NCBI GenBank assembly: GCA_964420985.1
Contig: CAYQUT010000002.1
Location: 124,001-188,000, forward strand
Source of the DNA: CAMCTV01 sp964420985
Lineage (GTDB): Bacteria; Bacteroidota; Bacteroidia; Flavobacteriales_D; Sanyastnellaceae
Reading direction: 5' to 3'
Length of the DNA: 64,000 nucleotides
Shown here piece after piece: positions 55,378-63,331 of the stretch. The translations under genes and the position numbers were made by a program. Numbering within the stretch: the first letter of the stretch is position 1; each line of letters begins with the position of its first letter. The notes below the pieces were generated by a model that worked only from the letters and a program-made list of their open reading frames with translations, had not been told where the DNA came from and ran no database searches.

Positions 55378-57023
55378 GGAAGCATTAAAATCTTCTTGTA
55401 TTCGTTTGACAATACTTCAAGTGATTTTTTCACTACAGGATCGTAATGAATAATTTGTCTGGAATATGCTCTTGGATTTCCGGTTCTTCTCACCAGCTCT
55501 CGCTCCAGGAGATATTTTAATGTGTATTTGTTCTTTTCAAATTCTTTGTTGTTTTCAAAGTAAACCTTTTTTTGAAGGGCATTTATTTCGTCTAAAAGTT
55601 CAGGTTTCGCTTTTTTTAGTAACTCAGTTTGTTCATCCCAAACTTTGAAATCGTCATTTATCGCGAAAAAGTTCGTTTTTTCCAAATAGGATTTAAAAGC
55701 TTCCAAATCGTTTTGTTGAATATTGAAATTTCCCATTGTGTCAATGGAATTGAAGTCCAATGTGCTTTGGGTAACAAAGTCGAACAGCGCAAATTTCTTA
55801 TTGAGGTTGTCTATCCAAGGATTGGCGGATTCTGTGTCTACAGTAATGTCTGGCAGTACACCACGACCATCAGTGACGGGTCTTCCTCTTTTGGTTTTGA
55901 ACTGTTGAATTTTTTGATCCTCCACTGCATTTACTTTTCCAGTTTTTTGATCCCGGTGACTGTAATCCAATCTTTGCACGCATCTTCCACTTGGTGTGTA
56001 GTATTTGGCCACAGTTAATTTCATTTTTGTATTGTATGCCAAATCAACGGTTTGTTGTACCAAACCTTTTCCAAAGGATTCTTTACCTATGATTACCGCA
56101 CGATCTAAATCTTGTAGGCTGCCAGAAACAATTTCGCTGGCCGACGCACTGTGATCGTCAATCAAGACAACCAAAGGAATATTGACGTCCAACGGCTCTG
56201 CGCTGGCCATATAGCTGTTTTTCCACTCCGCAATTCTGCCTTTTGTCTCGACGATGGGTGAGCCCTTGGGAACGAAGAAATTCACAATCGATACCGCTTC
56301 ACGCAGCAACCCACCACCATTTCCGCGCAAATCGAGAATGAGTCCAGTGATTTCCTGTTTCTTTAAATTCAAAAAAGCCTCTCTGACTTCAGACGCTGCG
56401 GTTTGGGTAAATCCCTCCAAAAGGATATATCCTGTTTTGCTATTGGGTACAACGCCATAAAATGGGACATCTTTATTTTTAACCGATTCTCTTTTGACTT
56501 CCAAAGTCTCTTCTATGCCTGTTTTTCCGCGCTTTAAGGTTATGGTTACTGTACTTCCAGGTTGACCTTTGATGAGCATGGCTGACTCATCGTCGGTGAG
56601 ATCCTTGATCCATTTGTCACCAATTTTAATGATCGCATCACCAATTTTAATTCCTGCCTTATCTGCACCAAATCCATCATAGACATCAGTAATCAATACG
56701 ACGTCATTTCTTCTTTTGGTATTTATACCAATACCACCGTATGCTCCCGTTTGCATGAATGTGGCTTCTTCAATTCTGCTCTCTGGATAGTACACTGTGT
56801 AGGGATCCAAAGAGGCCAGCATGGCGTCAATGGCTTTTTTCATCAAGAATCCAGGCTCGGGCTCATCCACATACGCTTCCTGTAGATTGCGGTAAACATC
56901 TGTAAAAATCTCTATGTTTTTGGTAACTTCAAACAGCGTGTCTTTATAGTAGGCTGCAGTAGTCGAGATAAAAACAACAAGGGCCAAGGTTATTTTACTG
57001 GCGTTATTCCAATACTTCTTCAT
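55374..57023 (-). CDS. S41 family C-terminal processing protease (second of two)
   Basis: 549 residues. A signal anchor (about 8-25, ITLALVVFISTTAAYY) is followed by a helical part, a PDZ domain (about 95-185; GGIGINTKRRNDVVLI, GDAIIKIGDKWI) and the S41 catalytic core: LDLRGNGGGLL, IDDHSASASEIVSGSLQD with the catalytic Ser, and SFGKGLVQ with the Lys. The C-terminal domain is helical. Such proteases trim periplasmic or membrane proteins. It overlaps rnpA upstream and the O-antigen ligase downstream by 4 bp each. It is a paralog of the protease at 57408. Confidence 0.94.
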   Translation of the reverse strand: MKKYWNNASKITLALVVFISTTAAYYKDTLFEVTKNIEIFTDVYRNLQEAYVDEPEPGFLMKKAIDAMLASLDPYTVYYPESRIEEATFMQTGAYGGIGINTKRRNDVVLITDVYDGFGADKAGIKIGDAIIKIGDKWIKDLTDDESAMLIKGQPGSTVTITLKRGKTGIEETLEVKRESVKNKDVPFYGVVPNSKTGYILLEGFTQTAASEVREAFLNLKKQEITGLILDLRGNGGGLLREAVSIVNFFVPKGSPIVETKGRIAEWKNSYMASAEPLDVNIPLVVLIDDHSASASEIVSGSLQDLDRAVIIGKESFGKGLVQQTVDLAYNTKMKLTVAKYYTPSGRCVQRLDYSHRDQKTGKVNAVEDQKIQQFKTKRGRPVTDGRGVLPDITVDTESANPWIDNLNKKFALFDFVTQSTLDFNSIDTMGNFNIQQNDLEAFKSYLEKTNFFAINDDFKVWDEQTELLKKAKPELLDEINALQKKVYFENNKEFEKNKYTLKYLLERELVRRTGNPRAYSRQIIHYDPVVKKSLEVLSNEYKKILMLP

Positions 57024-57397
57024 GTCAATTCTTTTTGTTGTCCATTGAGATTGCTCAGCAACTGCCCAATTTTTTCATAAACGTAATGATAGGTGGGCAA
57101 TTGCTTTCCGGTGAAGGTAAAACACAAATGATGGCTTTGAAAATCTTCTGTAAGTAAGTGACGTTGTAATCTGTAAGCCTCACGCATCAGACGCTTTATT
57201 CTATTGCGATCATGTGCGCGTTTGTAATTCCTTTTGCTTACGGTAAACATGGCTTTCAAACCTTCTCCCTCCTCTGCCTTGCGATGAATCATGATCAGCG
57301 CAGGATACTTGATGGCTTTTCCTTTATCAAATAAGAGCTCAATGCTCTTTCGCCTTTTCAAACGCTCGTTTTTTGATAAGGTAAATGGGCCACTCAT
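57020..57397 (-). CDS. rnpA: Ribonuclease P protein component
   Basis: RnpA helps the RNase P RNA bind and cut pre-tRNA 5' leaders. 125 residues, basic: LSKNERLKRRKSIELLFDKGK at the start, FTVSKRNYKRAHDRNRIKRLMREAYRL with the RNR signature, and the last helix. It lies between two S41 proteases, with a 10-bp gap upstream and a 4-bp overlap downstream. The common bacterial partner rpmH is not adjacent. Confidence 0.96.
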   Translation of the reverse strand: MSGPFTLSKNERLKRRKSIELLFDKGKAIKYPALIMIHRKAEEGEGLKAMFTVSKRNYKRAHDRNRIKRLMREAYRLQRHLLTEDFQSHHLCFTFTGKQLPTYHYVYEKIGQLLSNLNGQQKELT

Positions 57398-57407
57398 GTA
57401 GACGATT

Positions 57408-59066
57408 TTAAGGATTCAAAAACTGATTGAAATTTTTTCCTACTTCAATGGCCTTTAATATTTCATGATCGGTGGGGTACAACACTTTGAATGCTGTGCG
57501 GTCTTCATACAAGTACCTTCCCAACGTTGATTTGATGCGCTGCTTAATATCTAATTTTGCTCTATTCCATTCTTTCGCGTTGATGCTCAATTTTTTGTTT
57601 TTGGCCAATCTGAGAATTTCATTGAGCATTTGGTCCGTTGTCTTGAATTGGGCTAGAAAGTCATCTTCTGACTTGAACTTTTTAAGTTGGGTGTAATTTT
57701 TGTCGAAATAATCAAAACAAAAATCTCGTAAAACACCCGACCCAAAAAGACTATTGAGCACTACGTTATTGGCAGTGTCAAGGGCAACAAAAACCTCTGG
57801 AGTAATACCTCCAGATCCATAAACAATCCGTCCTTTGGGGGTTTTGAATTGCAAAGTGTCTATTTTTTTGATGCTGTCAGGATGAAACAATTCACCATGA
57901 ATATACCGCTCGGAAAATTCATCAAAGTAGTTGGTAGAGTCATTGTAAGGTTTTTGAATGCAACGTCCTGTTGGTGTGTAATAACGTGCAATGGTCAATC
58001 GAAACGCGCTTCTATCGGGCAATTCAATTTCATGTTGTACCAATCCTTTTCCGAAAGTTCTTCTGCCGACTGTCACGCTCTTATCCCAATCTTGCAAGGC
58101 TCCTGCAAAAATCTCACTGGCTGAAGCAGATTCTTGGTCTACTAGAACGACCACATTCATATTTTTAAATTCCCCGTCTTTGGTGGTAAAGTATTGTTTT
58201 TTTCCGACGTGTGTCCCGTTGGTATACAAGACCAACTTGTCTTTGGGTAAAAATGCTTCGGCCATTTTAAAACTTTGATCCAAGAGTCCCCCCCCGTTGC
58301 CGCGCAAATCAACAATGATGGTTTTGCATCGTTGGCTTTTCAGTTGTCGAACAGAAAGCTCAAATTCATCAAATGTATTTTGTCCAAAATTTTCTACTTT
58401 AACGTATCCAATTTCTTTGTCAACCATAAACGCTGCAGGCACGCTTTTCAGAGGGATATTTCCTCGTTTGATGGAAATATCCAAAGATTTATTGTTGTTT
58501 TTTCTGACAACGGATAATTTGACTTCTGATCCAGATTTTCCTTTAATCATTTTTTGGACTTTGTCATTGTCCAATTTTTCTTGGACAATGTCTTTTCCAT
58601 CAACTTTTACAATCCGATCACCAGGAAGTAGGCCAGCTCGCTCTGCTGGACCTCCTGCAATTGTTTTTACTACGCGCAGCGTGTCCTTGTAAACGATGAA
58701 TTCCATTCCAATCCCCTCATACTCGCCGTTGATTCGTTCCTGACTTTCCGCGATGGCCTCAGGTGAGATGTAATAACTGTGCGGATCTAGATGCGATAGG
58801 ATGGATTGTATGGCTCCTTCAATGAGCATTTTCTTGTCTACGCTATCGACGTAATTTTCCTCGATAAAATCAATTAGACTGACCAATTTGTTGGGGTTTT
58901 CTTCAGCTCCGGTTTTGATGGTCAACAAATTGGTGTCCGCCAAGTAGGTTCCGATGAGAATACCGATAACCAAAACAATTCCAAAGTACAATGGTTGGGC
59001 AGAAGAGGGGCGTATCTTCTTTCTTAAAGGCGCTGCGGTGGGTGTTTGTGGAGTATTCTCGTTCAT
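57408..59066 (-). CDS. S41 family C-terminal processing protease (first of two)
   Basis: 552 residues. A short cytoplasmic tail and one anchor helix (about 27-45, LYFGIVLVIGILIGTYLA) place it in the periplasm. The PDZ domain (about 110-200; GEYEGIGMEFIVYKD, GLLPGDRIVKVDGKDI) and catalytic core follow: VDLRGNGGGLLDQS, DQESASASEIFAGALQDWD, TFGKGLVQHEI, RYYTPTGRCIQKPY. Its start codon overlaps the deaminase stop (TAATG). Together with the paralog at 55374 it brackets rnpA. Confidence 0.95.
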   Translation of the reverse strand: MNENTPQTPTAAPLRKKIRPSSAQPLYFGIVLVIGILIGTYLADTNLLTIKTGAEENPNKLVSLIDFIEENYVDSVDKKMLIEGAIQSILSHLDPHSYYISPEAIAESQERINGEYEGIGMEFIVYKDTLRVVKTIAGGPAERAGLLPGDRIVKVDGKDIVQEKLDNDKVQKMIKGKSGSEVKLSVVRKNNNKSLDISIKRGNIPLKSVPAAFMVDKEIGYVKVENFGQNTFDEFELSVRQLKSQRCKTIIVDLRGNGGGLLDQSFKMAEAFLPKDKLVLYTNGTHVGKKQYFTTKDGEFKNMNVVVLVDQESASASEIFAGALQDWDKSVTVGRRTFGKGLVQHEIELPDRSAFRLTIARYYTPTGRCIQKPYNDSTNYFDEFSERYIHGELFHPDSIKKIDTLQFKTPKGRIVYGSGGITPEVFVALDTANNVVLNSLFGSGVLRDFCFDYFDKNYTQLKKFKSEDDFLAQFKTTDQMLNEILRLAKNKKLSINAKEWNRAKLDIKQRIKSTLGRYLYEDRTAFKVLYPTDHEILKAIEVGKNFNQFLNP

Positions 59067-59494
59067 TAGGGCTCGGCAATCTGTACTACTTCAATTCCAG
59101 CATTTTTTAAAAAATGCACGGCAGTGTTGTCTTTGTATTCTTCAATGAATACCATTCTCTTGATTCCAGACTGTAGAATTAATTTACAACAGTCTTTACA
59201 AGGGGATAAAGTGATGTATAAGGTTGAATCTTTTGCATTATTCGTGGACTTGGCAATTTTGGTGATGGCATTGGCCTCTGCGTGAAGCACGTACCAATGC
59301 GTTTCACCCAAATCATTCTCGCACGTATTGGGAAAGCCACTTGGCGTACCGTTATAACCATCGGAAATAAGCATCCCATCTTTTACCAACAGTGCACCCA
59401 CTTTTTTGCGCTGACAATGCGATAATTTGGCCCATTCTTGCGCCATCTTCAAATATGCTTTATCATACCGCTCTTGTTTTTCCGCCGTCATCAT
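59066..59494 (-). CDS. dCMP/cytidine-type deaminase (ComEB family)
   Basis: 142 residues. Zinc deaminase motif HAEANAI (ligand His, catalytic Glu) and PCKDCCKLI (two Cys ligands), plus KVGALLVKDGMLISDGYNGTPSGFPN, typical of dCMP deaminases that supply dUMP for thymidylate. The frame extends upstream to 59599, but the family start is MTAEKQERYDKAYLKMA; I use the ATG at 59494 (59491 is equivalent). A TAnnTTTG box lies at 59514-59521. It heads the five-gene minus-strand operon. Confidence 0.92.
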   Translation of the reverse strand: MMTAEKQERYDKAYLKMAQEWAKLSHCQRKKVGALLVKDGMLISDGYNGTPSGFPNTCENDLGETHWYVLHAEANAITKIAKSTNNAKDSTLYITLSPCKDCCKLILQSGIKRMVFIEEYKDNTAVHFLKNAGIEVVQIAEP

Positions 59495-59513
59495 TATCTC
59501 ATTGCAATAGCTA

Positions 59514-59521
59514 CAAAAATA
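59514..59521 (-). promoter_or_regulatory. TAnnTTTG promoter box of the deaminase operon
   Basis: Read on the minus strand this is TATTTTTG, ending 19 nt before the ATG at 59494. It would drive deaminase-S41-rnpA-S41-O-antigen ligase. Confidence 0.5.
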
Positions 59522-59569
59522 GGGGTTGCGGGTTATATTCGCATCATTATTTTTTAGTCTCAAGAAAAC

Positions 59570-60109
59570 ATGAAAATCTACACCAAAACAGGCGACCAAG
59601 GAACCACGGGCATATTGGGTTCAGAGCGTCTGGACAAGTTCAATATCCGAATTGAGGCCTATGGAAATGTCGATGAACTCAATGCCCAGATAGGAGTTTT
59701 GAATGCCCAGTACTCGGATGTGAATGGAGATTGGATTCAAGATCGATTGTTTGTTCTGGGGAGTTGGTTGGCCGTAGAGCCGGGGCTAGAGAATCAAATT
59801 CAAATGCCCAAAATTGAGATCTCTGATATTGAGCGTCTTGAAAATGCCATGGATGCCATGGATGCAGAATTGCCAGAACTCAAAAATTTTATTCTGCCTG
59901 GAGGTCAATTGGCATCTGCACAGGCACATGTAGCACGTTGCATTTGCCGTCGAGCGGAACGTTCCGTATGGGAACTGAACCAATTGCATCCTGTACAAGC
60001 GGAGATTCCTGTTTTTTTGAATCGCCTGTCCGATTATTATTTTACCCTTTCTCGTTGGATTTTACAAGAAAATGGACTGGCTCCCAAATGTTGGATTCCC
60101 AAGAAATAA
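59570..60109 (+). CDS. Cob(I)yrinic acid a,c-diamide adenosyltransferase, PduO type
   Basis: The enzyme transfers adenosyl from ATP to cob(I)alamin, giving coenzyme B12. 179 residues: IYTKTGDQGTTGILG (ATP-binding N-terminus), AYGNVDELNAQIG, FILPGGQLASAQAHVARCICRRAERSVWELN with the conserved RxxER, and FLNRLSDYYFTLSRW, all hallmarks of the PduO trimeric family. In these bacteria the cofactor often serves methylmalonyl-CoA mutase or ribonucleotide reductase. It is divergent from the deaminase gene. Confidence 0.95.
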   Translation: MKIYTKTGDQGTTGILGSERLDKFNIRIEAYGNVDELNAQIGVLNAQYSDVNGDWIQDRLFVLGSWLAVEPGLENQIQMPKIEISDIERLENAMDAMDAELPELKNFILPGGQLASAQAHVARCICRRAERSVWELNQLHPVQAEIPVFLNRLSDYYFTLSRWILQENGLAPKCWIPKK

Positions 60110-60197
60110 ATAATATTTCCACAAAGGCTTGTTTTTTTGACTTAAAATTTTACTTTCGCACAAAATAATACGTTCAACCCTTTAAAAAGAAACTGTT

Positions 60198-60419
60198 ATG
60201 TATTGGACGCTAGAACTTGCCTCTTACTTGGAAGATGCCCCTTGGCCAGCTACCAAAGACGAATTGATTGACTATGCCATGAGAGCGGGTGCTCCGTTGG
60301 AAGTAGTAGAAAATCTTCAGCAAATTGAGGACGATGAAGAAGTATTTGAAAGCATTGAAGATATTTGGCCGGACTATCCTACCAAAGAAGATTTCTTCTT
60401 CAACGAGGACGAGTACTGA
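60198..60419 (+). CDS. DUF2795 family small protein
   Basis: 73 residues, very acidic at the C-terminus. YWTLELASYLEDAPWPATKDELIDYAMRAGAPLEVVENLQQI is the DUF2795 helical domain, where the phrase PATKDELIDYA is diagnostic; the tail is DDEEVFESIEDIWPDYPTKEDFFFNEDEY. Function is unknown; related proteins are widespread in Bacteroidota and cyanobacteria. A TACTTTCG box at 60151 may be its promoter. It ends at an intrinsic terminator placed inside the lysC coding end. Confidence 0.9.
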   Translation: MYWTLELASYLEDAPWPATKDELIDYAMRAGAPLEVVENLQQIEDDEEVFESIEDIWPDYPTKEDFFFNEDEY

Positions 60420-60433
60420 TTGATCTCTCAAAA

Positions 60434-61663
60434 TTATTGAATCACCCACCGGACAGTAGTCCGGTTTTTTTGTTCCATAAGGACCTTGGTTGATTCCATT
60501 CTTTCCAAATCTCGGGTTTGATAGTGTCTAATGGTGAGCAATTTCACTCCTTCATTATAACGCACGTTGTATTTGCCTTCCAAAATCATTTTGAATGCTA
60601 ACAATTTGTGGCTTTCGCACTGAATGCACATGGTAAAACTCAAGGCACTGTTTTCCATCATTTGCACTTTGATTCCCAATTGATGAAGATGGTTGAATAT
60701 TTCGACAATATTGTCCTCTACAACAAAAGAGAAATCTTTTGTTGATATAGAAATTAATGTCTGATTTTCTTTTTCAATGTAACAACTGGGATATTGTATT
60801 CCTGTGAAGTGTCCGATGAAAGTCCCAGGTAAACCAGGGTCAACAAATGAAGCAATCCTTAATTGAATATTCTTGGATTCTAACGGTTGAATGGTTTTGG
60901 GATGTATAACACTAGCGCCATAGTAGGCCAATTCAATGGCTTCTTGATAGGATACTTTATCTATAATTTGTGCATCCATTCGTTTTTTAGGGTCTGCATT
61001 GAGCATTCCCGGCACATCTTTCCAAATGGTCAGTTGAGTAGCGTCAAGGCAATGAGCAAAGACGGAGGCTGAATAGTCACTTCCTTCTCTTCCCAGTGTT
61101 GTCCATTCCCCTTGAGCGGTGCTGCCAATAAAACCCTGGGTTAGCATTGGTCCGGAGTTGTTTTTTAATTCAATTATTTTATTTTTTGTTTCTGGCCATT
61201 GAATCCTTGACTCGCGGTGTAAGTTGTCTGTAATAACAAAATCCGTGGCGTAGATAAAATGATGTTTTAAACCAATCTTTTCCCAGAAATCATGAAGTAG
61301 CGATGTTGAGAGAATTTCTCCGAAAGGAATAATTTGATCATAAGTATAGTCAAATTCAGTGCGTGATAAAGTTGTCAGCTTCTCTCGCAAAGATTCCATT
61401 TGTTGATACCACATACAACTTTTTTCATCTAATCCCAAAGCTTTAGAAATGGAAAGGTGAAAATCTGAAATAGTTAGAAGCGTCTCTTCAATGGATTGAC
61501 CATCATACCAATCTTGGTGTAATTTTTCAAGGGCATTGGTTGTCTTTCCCATTGCGGAGACGATGACACAGAGTGAATCGTTTGCAGATGAAACAATCGT
61601 TGTTGCGTTTTTGATGGCGTTGGCATCTTTTACGCTGGCTCCTCCAAATTTATAAACTTGCAT
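60434..61663 (-). CDS. lysC: Aspartate kinase
   Basis: Aspartokinase phosphorylates aspartate, the first step to lysine, threonine, methionine and diaminopimelate. 409 residues, monofunctional. KFGGASVKDA (5-14) is the nucleotide-binding start; FGEILST, LTQGFIGS, GREGSDYSA and WKDVPGMLNADPK are the substrate and ATP blocks. The C-terminal about 120 residues form diverged ACT domains (LISISTKDFSFV, LGIKVQMMENSALSFTMC), where feedback inhibition would act. The length is close to that of other monofunctional forms. Its start overlaps the GNAT gene by 14 bp. Confidence 0.93.
   Translation of the reverse strand: MQVYKFGGASVKDANAIKNATTIVSSANDSLCVIVSAMGKTTNALEKLHQDWYDGQSIEETLLTISDFHLSISKALGLDEKSCMWYQQMESLREKLTTLSRTEFDYTYDQIIPFGEILSTSLLHDFWEKIGLKHHFIYATDFVITDNLHRESRIQWPETKNKIIELKNNSGPMLTQGFIGSTAQGEWTTLGREGSDYSASVFAHCLDATQLTIWKDVPGMLNADPKKRMDAQIIDKVSYQEAIELAYYGASVIHPKTIQPLESKNIQLRIASFVDPGLPGTFIGHFTGIQYPSCYIEKENQTLISISTKDFSFVVEDNIVEIFNHLHQLGIKVQMMENSALSFTMCIQCESHKLLAFKMILEGKYNVRYNEGVKLLTIRHYQTRDLERMESTKVLMEQKNRTTVRWVIQ
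60448..60471 (+). terminator. Intrinsic terminator of DUF2795 gene, inside the lysC 3' end
   Basis: Arms accggac (60448-60454) and gtccggt (60459-60465), loop agta, then a run of seven T. On the other strand the same bases encode the last residues of aspartokinase. Confidence 0.85.
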
Positions 61664-62135
61664 TGGGTTCGTTGATTTGTTGTAATTGTTCGTGGGATAG
61701 TTTTACATTGAACCATTCCCCGTCAAATTGAGCGTTGAATTTTTTATAAAATTGGATGGCAGGTTGGTTCCAATCCAATACTTGCCAAAGCAAACCTTTA
61801 TAGTTGTTTTCTTTTGCAAAACCAATGACGGTTTCCATCAATGCTGTTCCAATTTTTTGACCGCGTTCAGATTCCGTAACTACAATGTCTTCCAGATACA
61901 ACATTTGACCTTTCCATGTGCTGTATCGAACGTAGCAAATGGCAATACCAACAATTATGTTGTTTTTTTCAGCTACCCAAAGAAAATAAATGGGTTGTGG
62001 ACCAAACCCATCTTGCTCCATAGATTCTAGTGTGTTGGTCACTTCCTGCGGAGCTCGCTCATATAAAGCCAATTCTTTTATCAAGGACAATACTTGGGGC
62101 AAATCATCTTTGGTACCCTTTCTGATTTTGAACAT
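61650..62135 (-). CDS. GNAT-family N-acetyltransferase, SSAT-like
   Basis: 161 residues. The order KIRKGTKDDLPQVLSLIKELALYERAP, GIAICYVRYSTWKGQMLYLEDIVV, RGQKIGTALMETVIGFAKEN and WQVLDWNQPAIQFYKKFNA matches spermidine/diamine N-acetyltransferase-like GNATs, including the RGxKIGTAL acetyl-CoA loop. The natural substrate may be a diamine or another amine; this is inference from family. It is the upstream partner of lysC (14-bp overlap) and is divergent from rbfA, with about 50 bp between starts. Confidence 0.92.
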   Translation of the reverse strand: MFKIRKGTKDDLPQVLSLIKELALYERAPQEVTNTLESMEQDGFGPQPIYFLWVAEKNNIIVGIAICYVRYSTWKGQMLYLEDIVVTESERGQKIGTALMETVIGFAKENNYKGLLWQVLDWNQPAIQFYKKFNAQFDGEWFNVKLSHEQLQQINEPNASL

Positions 62136-62172
62136 GCGCCAAATTTAGTGGTAAATTGTGGTTTACATTGGC

Positions 62173-62180
62173 TACCTTTG
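62173..62180 (+). promoter_or_regulatory. TAnnTTTG box 4 nt before rbfA
   Basis: TACCTTTG matches the consensus exactly and leaves 4 nt before the ATG at 62185. Confidence 0.5.
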
Positions 62181-62184
62181 GAAC

Positions 62185-62523
62185 ATGGCAGGAGTGCGCT
62201 TAGAAAAATTTTCGGCTTTGATAAAAAAGGAACTTTCCACAGGCTTTCAACGGAATGGAATGGAATGGTTTCCTGGCGTTTTGGTGACGGTTACATTGGT
62301 TAGGGTTAGCCCTGATTTGGGCTACGCCAAAGTATATGTTTCCATTTTTCCCCCTGAAAAGCGAGAAGAGATAATGGATTTTATCAAAGAGAATAATGGA
62401 ACCATCCGTCACTATTTGGCTGGGGTAGTTGGAAAGCAAATGCGCAAAGTCCCCGAGCTTCAATTTTTTATTGATGACTCTTTGGATTACTCTGCTGAGA
62501 TTGACCGTTTATTGAAAAGTTAA
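62185..62523 (+). CDS. rbfA: Ribosome-binding factor A
   Basis: RbfA binds the 30S subunit late in maturation and helps 16S rRNA 5' processing. 112 residues from the ATG at 62185: KFSALIKKELSTGFQ, VTVTLVRVSPDLGYAKVYVSIFP and IRHYLAGVVGKQMRKVPELQFFIDDSLDYSAEID are the KH-fold family blocks. A GTG at 62158 in frame would add nine residues that are not family-like and would place the promoter box inside the gene. The methyltransferase gene begins at the next base after its stop. Confidence 0.95.
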   Translation: MAGVRLEKFSALIKKELSTGFQRNGMEWFPGVLVTVTLVRVSPDLGYAKVYVSIFPPEKREEIMDFIKENNGTIRHYLAGVVGKQMRKVPELQFFIDDSLDYSAEIDRLLKS

Positions 62524-63330
62524 ATGCATTACGACCCTATCAAAAGAAAGTTGGGAGTGGTTTTTAATACCGCTGCTTGGACGCGTGTTCTGTTCTATCA
62601 ATTGCTGGATTTGCTTCTTTTACGTTCATGGCATATTCAACGTGCCTTAAAACAATGGAGCGCAAATCAGACAGAGGCTGTGAAAATTCTTGACGCAGGC
62701 TTTGGCTTTGGTCAATACACCTACAGAATGGCCAAGTCATTGAACTATGAAATGATTGATGCGGTGGATTTAAAAGACGAGCAGGTGGCCGATTGTGATG
62801 CTTTTTTCAAAAAAGTTAATATTCAAAAAGTTCATTTTCAAACAGGGGATTTAACCACCTTTGTGCAAACTGAAAAATACCATTTGGTGCTTTGCGTGGA
62901 TGTTATGGAGCACATTGAAGACGATATCCAGGTGTTAACCAACTACTGCAATAGTTTAAAGAAAGGGGGTATGCTCCTCATTTCTACGCCATCTGACCAA
63001 GGTGGAAGTGATGTGCATGATGATGGCGAAACCAGTTTTATTGAAGAGCACGTGCGAGATGGATATGGGGTAGAAGATATGGCCCATAAGCTGAAAGCAG
63101 CAGGTTTTTCAAAGTGGGATATACAGTATTCTTATGGAAAGTGGGGAAGAATCTCCTGGCTATTAAGCATGAAGTATCCCATGCTAATGCTCAATAAGTC
63201 TTCTTTGTTTTTTGTTGTCCTTCCGTTGTATTATTTGATAACTTATCCATTTGCATATGCCTTTAATGCAGTTGATGTTCGAATGTTAAATACCACTGGG
63301 ACGGGTTTGATTGTCAAAGCCTGGAAGTAG
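62524..63330 (+). CDS. Class I SAM-dependent methyltransferase
   Basis: 268 residues. Motif I ILDAGFGFGQYTYRMAKS, then AVDLKDEQVADC (acidic end of the second strand), TGDLTTF, and LVLCVDVMEHIEDD with GGMLLISTPSD give the Rossmann methyltransferase core (about 55-165). The N-terminus is helical (FNTAAWTRVLFYQLLDLLLLRSW). The C-terminus carries a hydrophobic hairpin (LFFVVLPLYYLITYPFAYAF), suggesting membrane association. Methyl acceptor unknown; a lipid-linked or quinone-like substrate would fit the hydrophobic ends but is a guess. It is coupled to rbfA and the permease gene. Confidence 0.88.
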   Translation: MHYDPIKRKLGVVFNTAAWTRVLFYQLLDLLLLRSWHIQRALKQWSANQTEAVKILDAGFGFGQYTYRMAKSLNYEMIDAVDLKDEQVADCDAFFKKVNIQKVHFQTGDLTTFVQTEKYHLVLCVDVMEHIEDDIQVLTNYCNSLKKGGMLLISTPSDQGGSDVHDDGETSFIEEHVRDGYGVEDMAHKLKAAGFSKWDIQYSYGKWGRISWLLSMKYPMLMLNKSSLFFVVLPLYYLITYPFAYAFNAVDVRMLNTTGTGLIVKAWK

Positions 63331-63331
63331 T

